From Drosophila pseudoobscura (lineage: Eukaryota > Arthropoda > Insecta > Diptera > Drosophilidae): a stretch of DNA of 64,000 nt. Below, piece by piece: positions 13,841-25,466 of this stretch. Every line of letters starts with the position of its first letter. The stretch's first letter is position 1. The notes below the pieces were generated by a model, which ran no database searches, was not told where the DNA came from, and saw only the letters and a list, made by a program, of their open reading frames with translations. Position numbers and translations under genes: made by a program. The stretch lies in assembly GCF_009870125.1 (NCBI RefSeq), contig NC_046683.1, positions 11,036,001 through 11,100,000 on the forward strand, written 5' to 3'.

Positions 13841-14933
13841 CAGATTCCAATGGCAACAGATGAGAAGGTTCCATGGGGCATGGGGCATGTCAGGAGGTTC
13901 GTCGCTGGCTGGCAAAGGTAAATGCCAAAGTAACTAACTGTGTATGCACTCGAGCAGCCGAAGCTGGAGAGGATTGGCAGAGCCAGTGCGAGTGCGAGTC
14001 GAAGTGGGAGGACAGTCAGCTAACCAGCTCATTTGCAGACATGGCTTTGCCCTTCCCTGGCAAGCCTTCGTTTATGCGATGGCTTGGACCACACTTGCAA
14101 CAGAGTGCTTGAAATATAGAAGTCGAGATCTAGGTCAAAGTGATCTACATACATATACAGTGCCAGACTTTATCGTTGTTTTAAGAGCTTTTACAACGCG
14201 ACTTTTAAAGGAAAAATTATCTCCGACCAAGGAATCAATTTTCTATATGATTGGCTAATTTGTATACGCGTAACTTTATTACATTATTCTGTGTCGTTTT
14301 TTAAACGAGAAAAGGTCTAAAATTTATCGTACAACTGGCACACCTAGTTTTTGAAGAGCTTCTCGTATGTTCTTCCTTAGTTAATAAATTCCCTACAACT
14401 GAACCCTTTCCTAAGCTCTCACTAGAAGCAACTAATACAGTTTTATCTTAATTTCTTAGATTCTTATATTTGATTATAATCTTTGGCCACGCATAAACGT
14501 GTGGGAGCTGTCAAGAACGAACCCCGACACTTGTGCCGAGTTTTCTCAATTACTTGGGCAGGGCCTCAGCCGTCGACAACGGATAGGATGTGGCCCTGGT
14601 CCTTACCGCCCTCCCTGGCTGCGTATGTTGATTAAACTTAAGAGGAGAATAGGAAACTATGGAACTGTGTGTGCGTGTGTGTCTCAGTCTCAGTCTCCGT
14701 CGCAGTTTCAGTGTGCTCCCTTGCCGGCGCCCTCTGTTTGTATTAATCCAACATAATTAAGAAATTTAATTAAAGTGCAGCACGCTCTGAATGTGGAATA
14801 GCTATGCTATGTTAGCTAGAAAAAAAGGGGGGAACTAGCTCGATTCCCGTATCCCAATCCCAATCCGAATCCGAATCTAAGCTAGCCCTGGCGATTTGTA
14901 CCTCTAGATCGTTTGACGTCATGTGGCACGTCT

Positions 14934-14940
14934 TATAAAA
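14934..14940 (+). promoter_or_regulatory. TATA box of the small gene at 15.06 kb
   Basis: TATAAAA lies about 115 bp upstream of the chosen start codon. No strong TCAGT initiator is visible 25-30 bp downstream, so the assignment rests on the TATA element and its position. Confidence 0.4.
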
Positions 14941-15056
14941 TGTTCCTAGTTCAAAAGAAAATCTCCCATAAAGAAAAAAAAATCCAGAAGAATATTCAAA
15001 ATTCAAAAGTGTTTGTTTATCGCTTTAATATTTCCATCAGGACGAGTAGCATTGCG

Positions 15057-15323
15057 ATGATACTTAAGAAGCTTCCCCAGGACATCTGTCGGTCGGTAGT
15101 TTCTATCTATCATCGTTATCTGTCCAAGCCGAGGCCCAAGTGTGGCCGTATCAGTGCCTGCCCAGAGCCAAATGCCAAATCGGAGAGGAAACCCATCGCC
15201 GAAGTAGCGGTTTTTGCAGCTGTGCCACTTTGCGCCAAATGGTCCATCACCGAGGAGGAGCAGCGCAAGATAGACGAAGTGATGAAAGAGCTGGACCGGG
15301 TTATTCAGGAGAACGATAGCTAA
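15057..15323 (+). CDS. Small protein, 88 aa, unknown function
   Basis: The frame stays open from 14,913, but the sequence before 15,057 is A-rich and leader-like. I therefore take the Met at 15,057 as the start, giving 88 residues. The product is basic at the N-terminus (MILKKLPQDICRSVVSIYHR), which could be a mitochondrial presequence. It ends in a charged amphipathic helix with the pattern EEEQRKIDEVMKELDR. Codon third positions are G/C rich. A TATA box lies at 14,934, and an AATAAA poly(A) signal is near 15,460, so the unit looks like a complete short gene. I do not recognise the family. A truncated copy of a larger gene is possible. Confidence 0.5.
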   Translation: MILKKLPQDICRSVVSIYHRYLSKPRPKCGRISACPEPNAKSERKPIAEVAVFAAVPLCAKWSITEEEQRKIDEVMKELDRVIQENDS

Positions 15324-15458
15324 GACCCACTCCCACGCCCACTCCCGCCCAGATCTCAGCACTCGATGGGTTTCGATTGGTTCCGATCGTTTTTGGCTTT
15401 TGGTTACATTCTTGGCCGCAACTCCATCTGTTGGACATTTATTTATGGTACTCGACAA

Positions 15459-15465
15459 AATAAAT
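15459..15465 (+). terminator. Poly(A) signal of the small gene
   Basis: AATAAA occurs about 137 bp after the stop codon of the 88-aa frame. This is a normal distance for a short Drosophila 3' UTR. Confidence 0.4.
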
Positions 15466-15649
15466 ATCTCGTAAGGCACTGACTTACCTGACTTCTAATT
15501 TGATCTGTGGACGCTTGTATTTGTGAACGATTTATCGCCATTCAAAGTAAAATTATCGATTACACTGAGCGACGGTCATCTTATACAAAAATTAGGTTAT
15601 AGGCCTGAAGAGTAGATCTATTCTTTATGTTAAAAGAACCGCGATTTGG

Positions 15650-16310
15650 TGCAGTTTTACTCGGCATCAGGGGACTGCGCGATGGCCAGACGAGGATCAG
15701 GGGCTGCTTCAGCGGCTTCAGGCAGGGTATGTACACTGCAGGTGCTGCAGCTCCACCTGATGATTGGTTTCATTCGGGAAACAGATGATAGTGTCGGACC
15801 AATGTTTCCTCTCGTTGATGGGAACAATGGCAAAGTACTTGTCGGCCGCGTCTTCGCGGCTGAGATCTCGTCCACGTCGCTAAATATTTTGTTGTCCAGG
15901 AACTTAATAGTTTTTCCAGACTCTGGGCGACATTCCCAACCCCATGAATCTGCTGTACTGGTAAGCTATAAATTTTCTGCCCATCTGTCCTTCTTTTAGG
16001 GAAAGTCTCTATCAAATGCTACATCAGAACCAACGAGTTATGCGACTTGGGTGCCACGCTTTTAGCCGGAGAACCAGAGGAGCTGCCAAATATCCTAGAG
16101 GAAAGATCCCGCTGTCCTTTACTCAAAAAGAAGCTATCAAATCACTTAAATCAACTCTAATCTCAATGAAATCGTCTGAGATTCACGCATCAAATGCTCC
16201 CGACTTTTTCCCCCATTAGTTTGAATACAATGCTGAGGACTCTGGCCCCGCTGTATTGTCATCCTGGTCAGGGTTAAAGTCCCAGTTCATCGGTCCCCCA
16301 GAAGATCAGG
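15650..16310 (-). pseudogene. Decayed coding region with Ulp/SENP-like peptidase signature
   Basis: On the minus strand, 15,718-15,850 encodes a peptide with the motif KYFAIVPINERKHW followed by TIICFP. This resembles the catalytic-histidine region of C48 SUMO proteases of the Ulp2/SENP6-7 type (VPxNxxxHW...ICFP). After a stop and a frame change, a segment reading LKQPLILV follows, as expected after that motif. The upstream part (above 15,850) is broken by stops and frame changes. On the plus strand, 16,008-16,150 also has coding character, with an acceptor-like site just before it, so two fragments in opposite orientation may be juxtaposed. The cysteine half of the protease was not found. 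I read this as a pseudogene fragment; the family call is from pattern recognition only. Confidence 0.4.
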
Positions 16311-16504
16311 TCAGTGGCCAAAGGTCAACTGCTTTGTTACCGTGTTACCGCCTCGACAGGCCAAATACCAATCACTGAATACTGTATATCGAATACCGAA
16401 CCTCAGGCTCTCGGGTATCGGCTGATGAAAATGTGCGAAAATTTTGCCGGTATTTTCTGCACGAAATATGCATAAATACATAAATAAATGTCTGCACTGG
16501 CTCG

Positions 16505-16566
16505 CACACAAACACACACACACATTCCATACTCACACACACACAGACACAGACACACAAACACCC
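16505..16566. repeat. CA-rich microsatellite
   Basis: Interrupted CA repeats (ACAC and CAGACA variants). It is a simple repeat in non-coding DNA. Confidence 0.7.
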
Positions 16567-17104
16567 AGCCAAGGGATAACTGTGTCGGCAACTGTCTGCT
16601 CCCTCTCCTCTCTTTCCCACTCTTTGATTTTTCCGGTTGTTTTGGGCTTTCGATGATTTTTGCCTGCCACTTTGCATTCGCTATACCCTCTCCTTCTATC
16701 TACGCCCTCTCGCCACCCCCTACCGCCCACCCATATAGTATTTCTTGTCATTTTTTTCGTACCATTTGTTGGCAGACGGTCAAGGGTATATTGTTTTCAT
16801 TCGAGGGAACCAAAACTAGGATTATTTTTAGCGAGTTCATTCCGTCTACAGAGCCCTCTTTTTTGTGCTTCCGGTAAGATCGGATCAATGTGTGTATCAT
16901 ATAGCGGTAACTGCAATGATTGGGCAGAAAGGGTGTACGAATCATCGGCCTCCGGACCTATATTTTCTTTATTGATGTTTTTTTTTGTGTACTCATTTTT
17001 GTTGTTTGCATTAAAGCTGCGCACTTTACTGCTGACTTCTGCTCCCTCCTCTGTTCACCCGCTCTTAGCCTACTCTTCACTCCACTACCTTCACCCTCTC
17101 CAAA

Positions 17105-17125
17105 TGTGTGTGTGTGTGTGTGTGT
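17105..17125. repeat. GT microsatellite
   Basis: A pure GT run of about ten units. Confidence 0.75.
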
Positions 17126-17623
17126 CTGAAGTGTACAATAAACGCGGATTTCTCTGCCAATATTTGTCTGCAATCATTTTGGCTTGTCGGCAGTTCCCTG
17201 CGTCTGTCTGCCTGGCTCCACCCCCTCGGAGCCATCCGTCTAGCGTTAGGGCCTCTTCTTTTCCAGACCAGACCAATAAAGCGTCCAGCAACAACAAGAA
17301 ATGAAAGCTAGCTTCAGCGAGCCGATGCTCTAGATACCCTGCGAATGATAGGTATGTATACCATATGATATAGTAGTATATAGTACATAGTGCTACAATC
17401 TTGGAGGCCCAGACCGTGCATATGCACTGAAAGCAGACTGCAAGGAGTTTGGGGGACTAGATTGAATACAAAAAAGTTAGATGGATAGAAGGCTAAGGGC
17501 GCTTCGCCGGGCACATTCTCTTATCGTTGAAGCGTACCATCTGCGAGGGTATATCGAAAAGAGGGGCACCTTCAGTGAAGCAGCAATAACAACGCACCAA
17601 ACGCTGGCTGTTGACGTTGCCCC

Positions 17624-17647
17624 TACACACACACACACACACACACA
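17624..17647. repeat. CA microsatellite
   Basis: A pure CA run of about twelve units. A CT-rich run (about 17,700-17,728) and GT-rich sequence lie 50-120 bp further on. Confidence 0.75.
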
Positions 17648-20600
17648 AAACGCTCATCTTTGTTGTCCTGTGTAATACGCGACTTCTGTTTGCCTTTCGC
17701 TGTCTCTCTCTGTCTCTCTCTCTCTCTGTTTTTGTGTATATGTTTGTGTGTGTTTGTGTGTATTTTGCTTGAATGTATTGCGTGTGCGTCTCAATCGAGA
17801 CAATTGGTCTCAACGCCATAAGCGCTTCACACATTCCATTTATGACCCTAGCATATAGCCCTAACATAGCATCCCACACCCCACTACACCACTCTGCAGC
17901 ACTCCAAGCCCCTCCTGCCCCTCCTCTCCCGCTCCCCCATCATCGCGTGCTTGTTGATTTAACGGTTTTGGCGCTCTTCTACTTCTTATGGCCATCCGTC
18001 TGTCCCTTGTTGCATTTCCGGTTGGTTTTTTGTTCTTTCTTTTTTTTTCTGGTGACCACAAGGTCTCCATTTTTCTGCAGTTTAACAAACTGCTGGTTAA
18101 AGCAGCGAACAGGTTTGGGGGGAGTGACAGGAGGCAGCTAACTGTTAGATGGGATTACATATGTATGTATGTATGCGCATATGTTCATAGTACTTATGTA
18201 TATATTGGAAGTGTATGGATAGGATTTATGGGTCACGAGCATATTGTAAATGGAGGATTTAAAGAAAACATGCGTAATATGACGGAAAATAAAAAGGATA
18301 CAGGGGCAAGTTTTGAATATATTGCATATAGAGGATATGAATATAGAGGAAGTACGTAGAGGATTAGCATTACCATACGGTCTTAAGATGAGATTAATAT
18401 AGGGGATATAAGGAATCATACATGTATGGGAAATACATATGTATGTAGGACATGCCAGATCACTTACTACTCCCAGAGATAAACGCCCTGACTCTCATAT
18501 TCAAATCAAAATTAATTAAATATACATATGTATAATTTCATCATGTTCCAGATCATATCCATAGCCCACTCTTTTTGGGTCTTATTTTGCTTGCTCTTCT
18601 ATCTCTCTTTCGCGTCAAAGCGCTCTCAGTGGTGCTGAGCGTAAAATAAGACCCTAAAGAAGCTGAGCGGACCACGCAGCATAATTTCATCATTGTCTGC
18701 GACGCTCTTTTTCTTCTTAACCCACAAACGAGCGCTCTCTTCATCTTGTCCCTCGTGATCCTCTCTGCACGTGTCGTCTCCCGCCCTACGCTCCCTCTCA
18801 CTAGCAATGGGACTGACAGTGAACAATAACAAACGGTATTTTGTAAAGAAGGCTACGAAAAGGAACACTGAGAGCAATCTCGTGATGAACAGCTCAGAAT
18901 AGTTGTAGGTACATATAAATATAAAATGTATGTATTTATGTTAGGTTATATTGGGTAATAATACAATTTATAGCATAAACATTGAGCTCAAAGCTTTGCC
19001 GTTGAGGATCATGCGAATTCCAACATCATTCCCCCCGCCTAAAAGCGGGGCATATGTAGGACGGACCCAAACCCCACCCCCCCACCACCACCACCCCATC
19101 AGCAACAAGCACAAAGCTATAACTTACTAAATAAATAACATAAATTAACTAAATTTGTAGACAATTTTGTCTGTTAAGTGTAAAAGTTTTTGCTTTCCCT
19201 GTCGTTGTTGTCATTTTTCTGTGTCCACTCTTTGTTTTTCTTTCTATTTTTGTTGTTGTTTTGTTTTTTGTCTGCTGCCACTTTGCCTGAAAACAAGTAA
19301 GGAGAAAAGAAGGGGGGAGAAGGGGGAGGGGAATGGGAATGGGAGAGGGGGTGGGTGTGTGGGGTGGGTTGTCCAACTTTTGTTAACGGGTTTGGTGAAT
19401 TTTTGGTGCTTTTGGCGCAATATTGGATACGCTTGGTCCGACTCTGTAGCTCCCTCTTACTGGATCCACTCCTGTACTGTGTACTACGAATTTTCAAGGA
19501 TGCTGCCCGCACACACACAGTCACTGACTCCAGCACACACATGACCGTAGTCGTAGTCGTAGTCAGGGGAAGTGGAAGTGGAAGTGAAGAGGCGTCGGGC
19601 AATGTTGTGACATCAAATGTTCATGTTAACAACTTTTCTAAAACTCAATGAGCTGTTGTTGGTGTTATTTGGCGCCCAGTCCCAGGCTCTCTCTGCCACA
19701 CAGTGCTAACACAGTAACACAAAGAAGCAGAGAAAGAGACAGCCATAGATGCATATATAGACAGTGATAGGGATAGACATACATACGTACGTACATATGT
19801 ATGTATGTACGTGAAGGGGAGGCTGGCAGCCAGTCAGCCAGGCGCAAACACGTCGAGTGTTTTGTAGCAAATAATTTTGCACAAAGTTCTCGCCTTAACG
19901 ATTCGAACACATGTTAACATGAAGAGTAACAACAGTTACAACAACAGCAACAGCTCCAACAGCTCCAAGCCCCATCCACAGGTCCAGGTCCTGGTCGAGG
20001 TCTGTGTTCGAGGCCAACGAGGATAACACTTCGACATGATAATAAATATGCTTGAGAAACAAGGGTGAGCCCAATGAAAGGCACGGCGATAGTTCGTTCT
20101 CGCTCTCTCGCTCCACAAGGCTGTCCGATCTCTGGAACAGCAAGATGTCTCAAGCAGCGGACATAAAGGGAGTGGAACCCCAGACCAGCCCGATAGTGGT
20201 AGTGGTACAAAATGTTTATATGATGTCTAATAAAATGGAGCGCGAAAATTTTTACATTCGTATTCCAACCAGCTCCAGATGGTTCCTTCACTCTGCTCCA
20301 CTTCTCTGCCCCACTACTCCCAGCTCTCTCTCCCCCCCCTCTCTGAGACGATGCAAATTCGCTTGCCAAATTTTTGGGTGGGTGCGAAATCGCGTATTTG
20401 AAACACGTTTAAGCAGCGGCAGGAGCATAAAAAAGAATAAGAGTGGTGTGGCATAAGAAAGGGGGACAAAGGGGCAAGAAAAGAAGCTTGCACATGCAAC
20501 ACCACTGCCCGTTAGCAGCAGCAATCCCATCCGCGTGGCATAAAAACTGCAACGAGGACAAAGCGTGACACAAAATATGGCAAATTGCAAGGGAAGTTAT

Positions 20601-21669
20601 GGAACGGGGCAGGGATAAGGACGGGAACAGAAACAGGATTCGATTGAATTACGCCTATCGGCCCAGTTGGCCTAGCCACCCAGGAATCTAGAATCCGGGA
20701 TGACTCTGCGGTTGATTGGCGATGCCTCAATTGATCAGCGAGGCAATCAACGCCTCTCTGACAAGCTTCGACTCCTCCGGCAGCTGCTTGGCATGTAAAT
20801 TTCCCACTACAGACACCAGTGGCGTAGACAGGCGAAGGGAGCTTAAAGGACGAGGAGGGTAGAAGGTTTGGTCCGCCTACCGAATACCCCTCTTGGCCCC
20901 GTTCAGTAGATCACCTCTCAAACAACATAGTTTTCTCCTTGCCACTGCAGAAGAAGGATACTTTCAAGGATATGGAACTTTGCTCTGTACTCTGTACGAG
21001 AATGAAATATTTCTAGCAGTGAGATATATTAAGCCTAACTACCGTCTTAGTTTCCTAGTAGGTCTTACGGTGGGCTTTCCATTTAACTATGCCTTTGCCA
21101 TAAAACAATTCCGTAAATTGATCCCCAAGTGTGTTCAACCCCTCCTCAGCTGCACCTCTGACCTGTTTGCGGGAGTGCACCCAACTAACCGGTTGATCCT
21201 CTCACTCGACGGCTTAGGCTGCACTTTAAGCCGCCAGACGGGTGCTGGTGTGCGAAGATAGTGCCCTTAAATATTTACCAATAGAGGAGTATGCCATCCG
21301 AGCGCAAACACCCGTCGATGTCTTGACCGAGTAAGCCGCTAAGCTAACCTTGTTACACACGCCACATCCTCCACGGATGCCGCTGATGGTGGCATATCCG
21401 ATTTGCCATATGTCAGGTGGATGAAGCAGAAGCTGAGGCTGGAGCTGGAGCTGAAGCTGGAGCTCTGCAGCGTTAACAAGTTGCCCACCAGGGCACGTGT
21501 GAAGAGATTTACTGGTAGGTGGGGCAGGTGGGGTAGGGCGGAGTGCCACCTGTCAGGGTTCCCAGTGAATTTCAGCTGTCTGTCTTCTGTCCTCTTCTGT
21601 CCGTCCGCCCACTCAGCTCCACTGTGTTGCATCTTTTGTCTTTGCATTCGGGCTTGGGTTCGTTTGCGA

Positions 21670-21698
21670 TGGGACGGGACGGGACGGGATGGGACGGG
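21670..21698. repeat. Pentanucleotide GGGAC repeat
   Basis: About six units of GGGAC with one GGGAT variant. It is one of several unrelated pentamer arrays in the window. Confidence 0.7.
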
Positions 21699-21844
21699 AG
21701 CGATTGGTGGTTCCGGGAATTGGAGTGTTGGGGAAAAAAACGACCCGATTTTCCCCAACTATCTCTTGGCACTTTACGAGTACGGTGCGCTTTTATTATT
21801 ATAAAATACGCATGAGTTAGTGTGCATATTTCATGGCTTTTGTG

Positions 21845-21900
21845 TATAAAAGGGATAAAAATGCAATCAGTCGCAAAAACCAGCAAAGTGAAACGGACAG
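21845..21900 (+). promoter_or_regulatory. Candidate TATA/Inr core promoter
   Basis: TATAAAA at 21,845-21,851 is followed at 21,867-21,872 by TCAGTC, a match to the arthropod initiator TCAKTY. A DPE-like GGACA lies about 27 bp after the initiator A. The sequence that follows is A/C-rich and leader-like, and a short frame opens at an ATG at 22,012 for 21 codons. The TATA-to-initiator spacing is about 24 bp, somewhat short. No downstream coding exon was identified, so this could serve a first exon with a long intron, a non-coding RNA, or nothing. Confidence 0.35.
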
Positions 21901-22815
21901 AGCGTAGAGCTGGCAATAGTCTGGCTATAGTCCCCATTCCATAGCACCAACCGCACAAACTATCTGTCACCCGCAAAATCTCCGCAAAATCCCCCTTGAA
22001 ATCCCACTTACAATGCGATTTGTCAACGCAAAGGAAGAACCGAATTTGATCCAGGCTAATTATAAATTGGCTATCTAAGTATGAGAATGTGTGAAATGGC
22101 TAAGGATTTTATGGATTCGAAAGGGGATATTGATAGAGTTAAATTAAACTAAAGCAGACTTATGTAGGCCAAGCAGGGAGGACCTACTTATAATATTATC
22201 AACTTTTAGGAGATTCTTTTCGGCTAATAATACAACTCTTCCAGGCCTAATCTATCGGTTTCTTCATGTACATAATCGAATCAAACTTAGGCGGAACGAG
22301 TGCGTCTGTTCCCAAGAAAATGCTTACCCAATTACTCAGTATTTATGACGGATGACCATACGAATGGTAAGCGAGTAGGAGGGACAGACGTGCCGTAACA
22401 GGTGACCCTCAAGTGAAGCAAATGAGCAATCTGTCGGGTACGAGACCGAAACCAGAACTTGGTCGTGGAAAAGTAAGTAAATACTCGTAGTGAAACGAGC
22501 GGGGCTGAGTGAAGGAGGAGCAGGAGCACAAACTGGAGGCGGGTTAAGGGACACACACAAAAGTCGGGAGCTGGCATGGGAAGAATTACAAGTACGAGTA
22601 CGAGGACGAGGACGAGTACTCAAGTGCCATTGAAGAAAAGTGCTCATGTTTTTCCTTCTCCGCTCCGTAGTTGCAACCCCCATTCCCACTCCCGCTTGGT
22701 TCTGCTCAAGGCGCGAGTAAATTCAAGAAACAATTTTCAGGAATGACTTAACTTTTGCGTTTATGTGAAAACTTTTGCAACGTGATGTTATGAGAGCGGC
22801 GAAAGGATATGCAAT

Positions 22816-23624
22816 TCACTCCCACTGCCAGTGGGCGTGTGGGCATGTCGGCTCTGTGGCTTGGGGGAAGCGCAGCGAGAGAGAGTCCTGCAGGTCCATG
22901 CCCCTTGTAATGTAGATAAGGTCCTCGAAATGGATTTGATCCCAAGTAGATATCAGATCCTCCTCTTCCTCAAACTGCTTCTGCGGCATCTTTTGTGCTT
23001 TCATCTTCGACTTCTTCTTATTCTGATGCTTATTTATATTTTATATTTTTATTTATTTCATGCATTCAGAGACAGCTTCCCACCTACCTTCTGATCCCAC
23101 TCCGGAACCAGCTTAAAAGCCTCCTCTTTAACCATTCTCTCGGCCTGCCTCTCAGCCCGCTGACGAACCATTTTCCTTGCACACTCTTTCGCCTTCTCCA
23201 CCAGCATCCGGTTGAGCTTCCGCCGCATGGCCCGAAACTCCCGCTGCGTGCACGGCAATCGCAGGAGCAGATCGAAGCACTCGTCGGATGAGAGCTTGTC
23301 GTCCGCGTTGTTATCGAATAGGCGTAGTAGGGCCAACAGCTTCCGCTCCACCGGCGTCCTCCGTTGGAAGGGCTCCAGTGTATTGATGAAGTGCCGGAAA
23401 CCTTTCGAAGGGTTAAGCCTGCGGTCCAAGATCGCATTGGCCAAGGGATGGCCGGCCAGTGGGGGGCAGTGCATTAGATCCTTCTTCTGCACCACCCCGT
23501 TTTTCTTTCTCAGGGACTCGTAAATATCAAACAGGTAGCCAATACGGAATATCGAGAATCCCGACTCCGCCTGGATCACGGCCTTCTCGGCGGCAGACAG
23601 TCGCCTCGACGCAGCCGAACCCAT
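22816..23624 (-). CDS. EF-hand protein, calcineurin-B/CHP-like N-terminal half
   Basis: Two exons on the minus strand: 23,624-23,088 (179 codons) and 23,022-22,816 (68 codons plus stop). They are joined in phase 0 across a 65-bp intron with GTAGGT donor and CAG acceptor, giving 247 aa. The start at 23,624 is preferred to an upstream in-frame Met because it gives the N-terminus MGSAAS, a good N-myristoylation site as in calcineurin B and CHP proteins. Residues 104-115 form a canonical EF-hand loop (D104, N106, D108, K110, S112, E115). Residues about 135-165 are a very basic, probably helical stretch, and the second exon carries a KKKSK cluster and an acidic patch. The second calcium-binding pair normal for CHP proteins is not recognisable, so membrane-associated calcium sensing is inferred only from the first half. 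No symbol assigned. Confidence 0.65.
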
Positions 23625-23689
23625 TATTTGCGCTATTACGGTTATTGTATCTACATATACAGGATAAATGCACATAAGTACACGCAAGA

Positions 23690-24873
23690 ATACTGAATAT
23701 ATCTTATTGCAGACATTGATCGAGGTCTGTTATGAGTTTTGTCTTACAGCTCGTGTAGATGAATGATTAGATTAGAATGATTGTCACAGATTATGAAAGA
23801 TAAAGCTATGCTCTAAAAAGAATTCGATTTCTTTACTACATTTTTCCAAAACGCGTTATTTGTGCTGCTTTTAATTAACATTAAGTACCTCTATGATACT
23901 CGTATATACATACATACGTATGTACTCTTTCGGTTATTAAGAATAGTTAAAACTAGGAGCAGTGGTATGTATGTATATCTATATACTTAACTTTGTATGT
24001 ATATAGTTTCTGCAAAATGCGAGGTCTTCGGGGCTTACAATCCTGGGACTAAATTTTTTGATATGTCAAAATTTCAGCTCAATCAGTGCAGAAATGATTG
24101 AGTATGCCCAGGGGTCCAAAAAATTATTTAATTGCTTTAAACTTTATATATTAAGGATTATTTGCATATTTTTATCTTTTCCCTTCCCAGAAACATTTGA
24201 CCGAAAAAATTGCATTTTTATATCAGCTGTTTTTATGTCATTAGAGATGATAGTCGCGCTGATAGTCGTGCTTTAAACAAATTTCATCGCTTTGTCATAG
24301 TCACAGCCATGTTGAAATTACATGTACATATTTATGTGTATGATGTATACCCTCGCACTCTTACTGGTACCTCAAGCCATTGCACTATGATCCGAACCAC
24401 CACTTTTGTTGGCCAAAACCGAATTTTTAAAAGTCAAAACTAAAACTTGGTTTTGATCACTCTGCATTAGAAAAAGAGTGACCATTAAAGCTGTGTACCA
24501 GAAATTACCATAGATGGCGCCACATTCTCAAAATCCACTGAGCAACCCAACTGGTTTTTATCGTAAAGTACGTGAAGTGAAAAAGTGCCAAATAACCATT
24601 TTAGATCTCTCAAAAATTGAAAAACGCCAAGACCTGATTAAATTTTTTTGATGAATCTTAATCTGTCGGGTTCTTAGTACGTGTTTTGTTTCACCACATT
24701 TCTTGGAATTTACATTAATAGAGCATAACCTCAAATTCGAAATGCAGAGTTGTTTGCCGTATGGCATTCAGAGTCGGGTAAAATTATCAATTAATTGAAA
24801 ACGGCAATTAAGGCGACATATCATATGAAATGAATAAAGCTTTTGAAGATACCAGCAAGAAAATTTGTTATCG
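23690..24873. other. AT-rich intergenic stretch
   Basis: AT-rich, with TATG repeats and no credible gene. At 24,374-24,420 a short sequence matches, in reverse complement, part of the segment present only in the right duplication copy (29,588-29,800), so a dispersed repeat fragment is present here. The rest is unrecognised. Confidence 0.45.
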
Positions 24874-25466
24874 TTTGACAACATACCGGAACAAATGCCG
24901 GTAAAATTCAAAGATGATTGAACGAATATATGTGAATTGGCCACAAGCCTTTATTTCAATACTTTTATCTTTATGCCCAGAGAATTCTAACTAAGTTCGT
25001 AAGGCTGTACAGGACCCAGTCGGAAAGCCGGCACATATCTCACCCAACGAGGCGTTAACCTTGCTTCTAGACAAGGATTTCGGCAATAATTTACGGAAAC
25101 CTTTAAACAATTTTATTTTTATTTGCAACGCCGTTTTCTTAAATAAAATATGCTTAACACTTTTTTTTCACTATAACTAATAATTTAAATATGCATTTTG
25201 CGCTTCGTTTTATGATTTTTCTATTAGTTGTACAACCTTTGCTCAAGCTTCGCTAAATTTGCAGCCAAGACAGAGAAAATTAGTGTTCGTAAACGCGTAT
25301 CCCGGCTATCAGTCGAATATATGGGGCACTGACGTTTTCCAACACACACAGCCAGCTGTTTCTAGTCAAGAGATACGCTTTATTTTCAGTACAATTTTGA
25401 GACGGCTTGTTTTCGATATCGAGAAAATATATATTATACCTCAATACGGAATCGCAAACGGACAAA

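Larger units (their letters stand above)
1..14930. other. Long non-coding, simple-repeat-rich region
   Basis: I find no convincing gene in this stretch, apart from a possible exon at 2,020-2,211 listed separately. The open frames, the longest about 260 codons near 8.7-9.5 kb, are made of low-complexity peptides read from CAG/CTG, GT/CA, GA/CT and G-rich tracts. They lack recognisable domains and overlap each other in several frames. Texture of this kind is usual for long introns and intergenic regulatory DNA of Drosophila. I cannot tell whether it is an intron of a gene extending beyond the left edge. Confidence 0.6.
16600..21840. other. Non-coding region, no gene recognised
   Basis: Open frames up to about 214 codons are present, but all are low complexity or driven by GT, CT and A-rich runs. 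They show no domain, no codon bias and no credible intron structure. Short runs of TATG/CATA repeats (for example near 18,165 and 19,790) are typical of Drosophila intergenic DNA. Confidence 0.55.

Noticed and set aside
16660-17304. 214-codon frame on the plus strand
   Set aside because: Composition follows CT-rich, A-rich and GT-run DNA; there is no conserved motif or codon bias.
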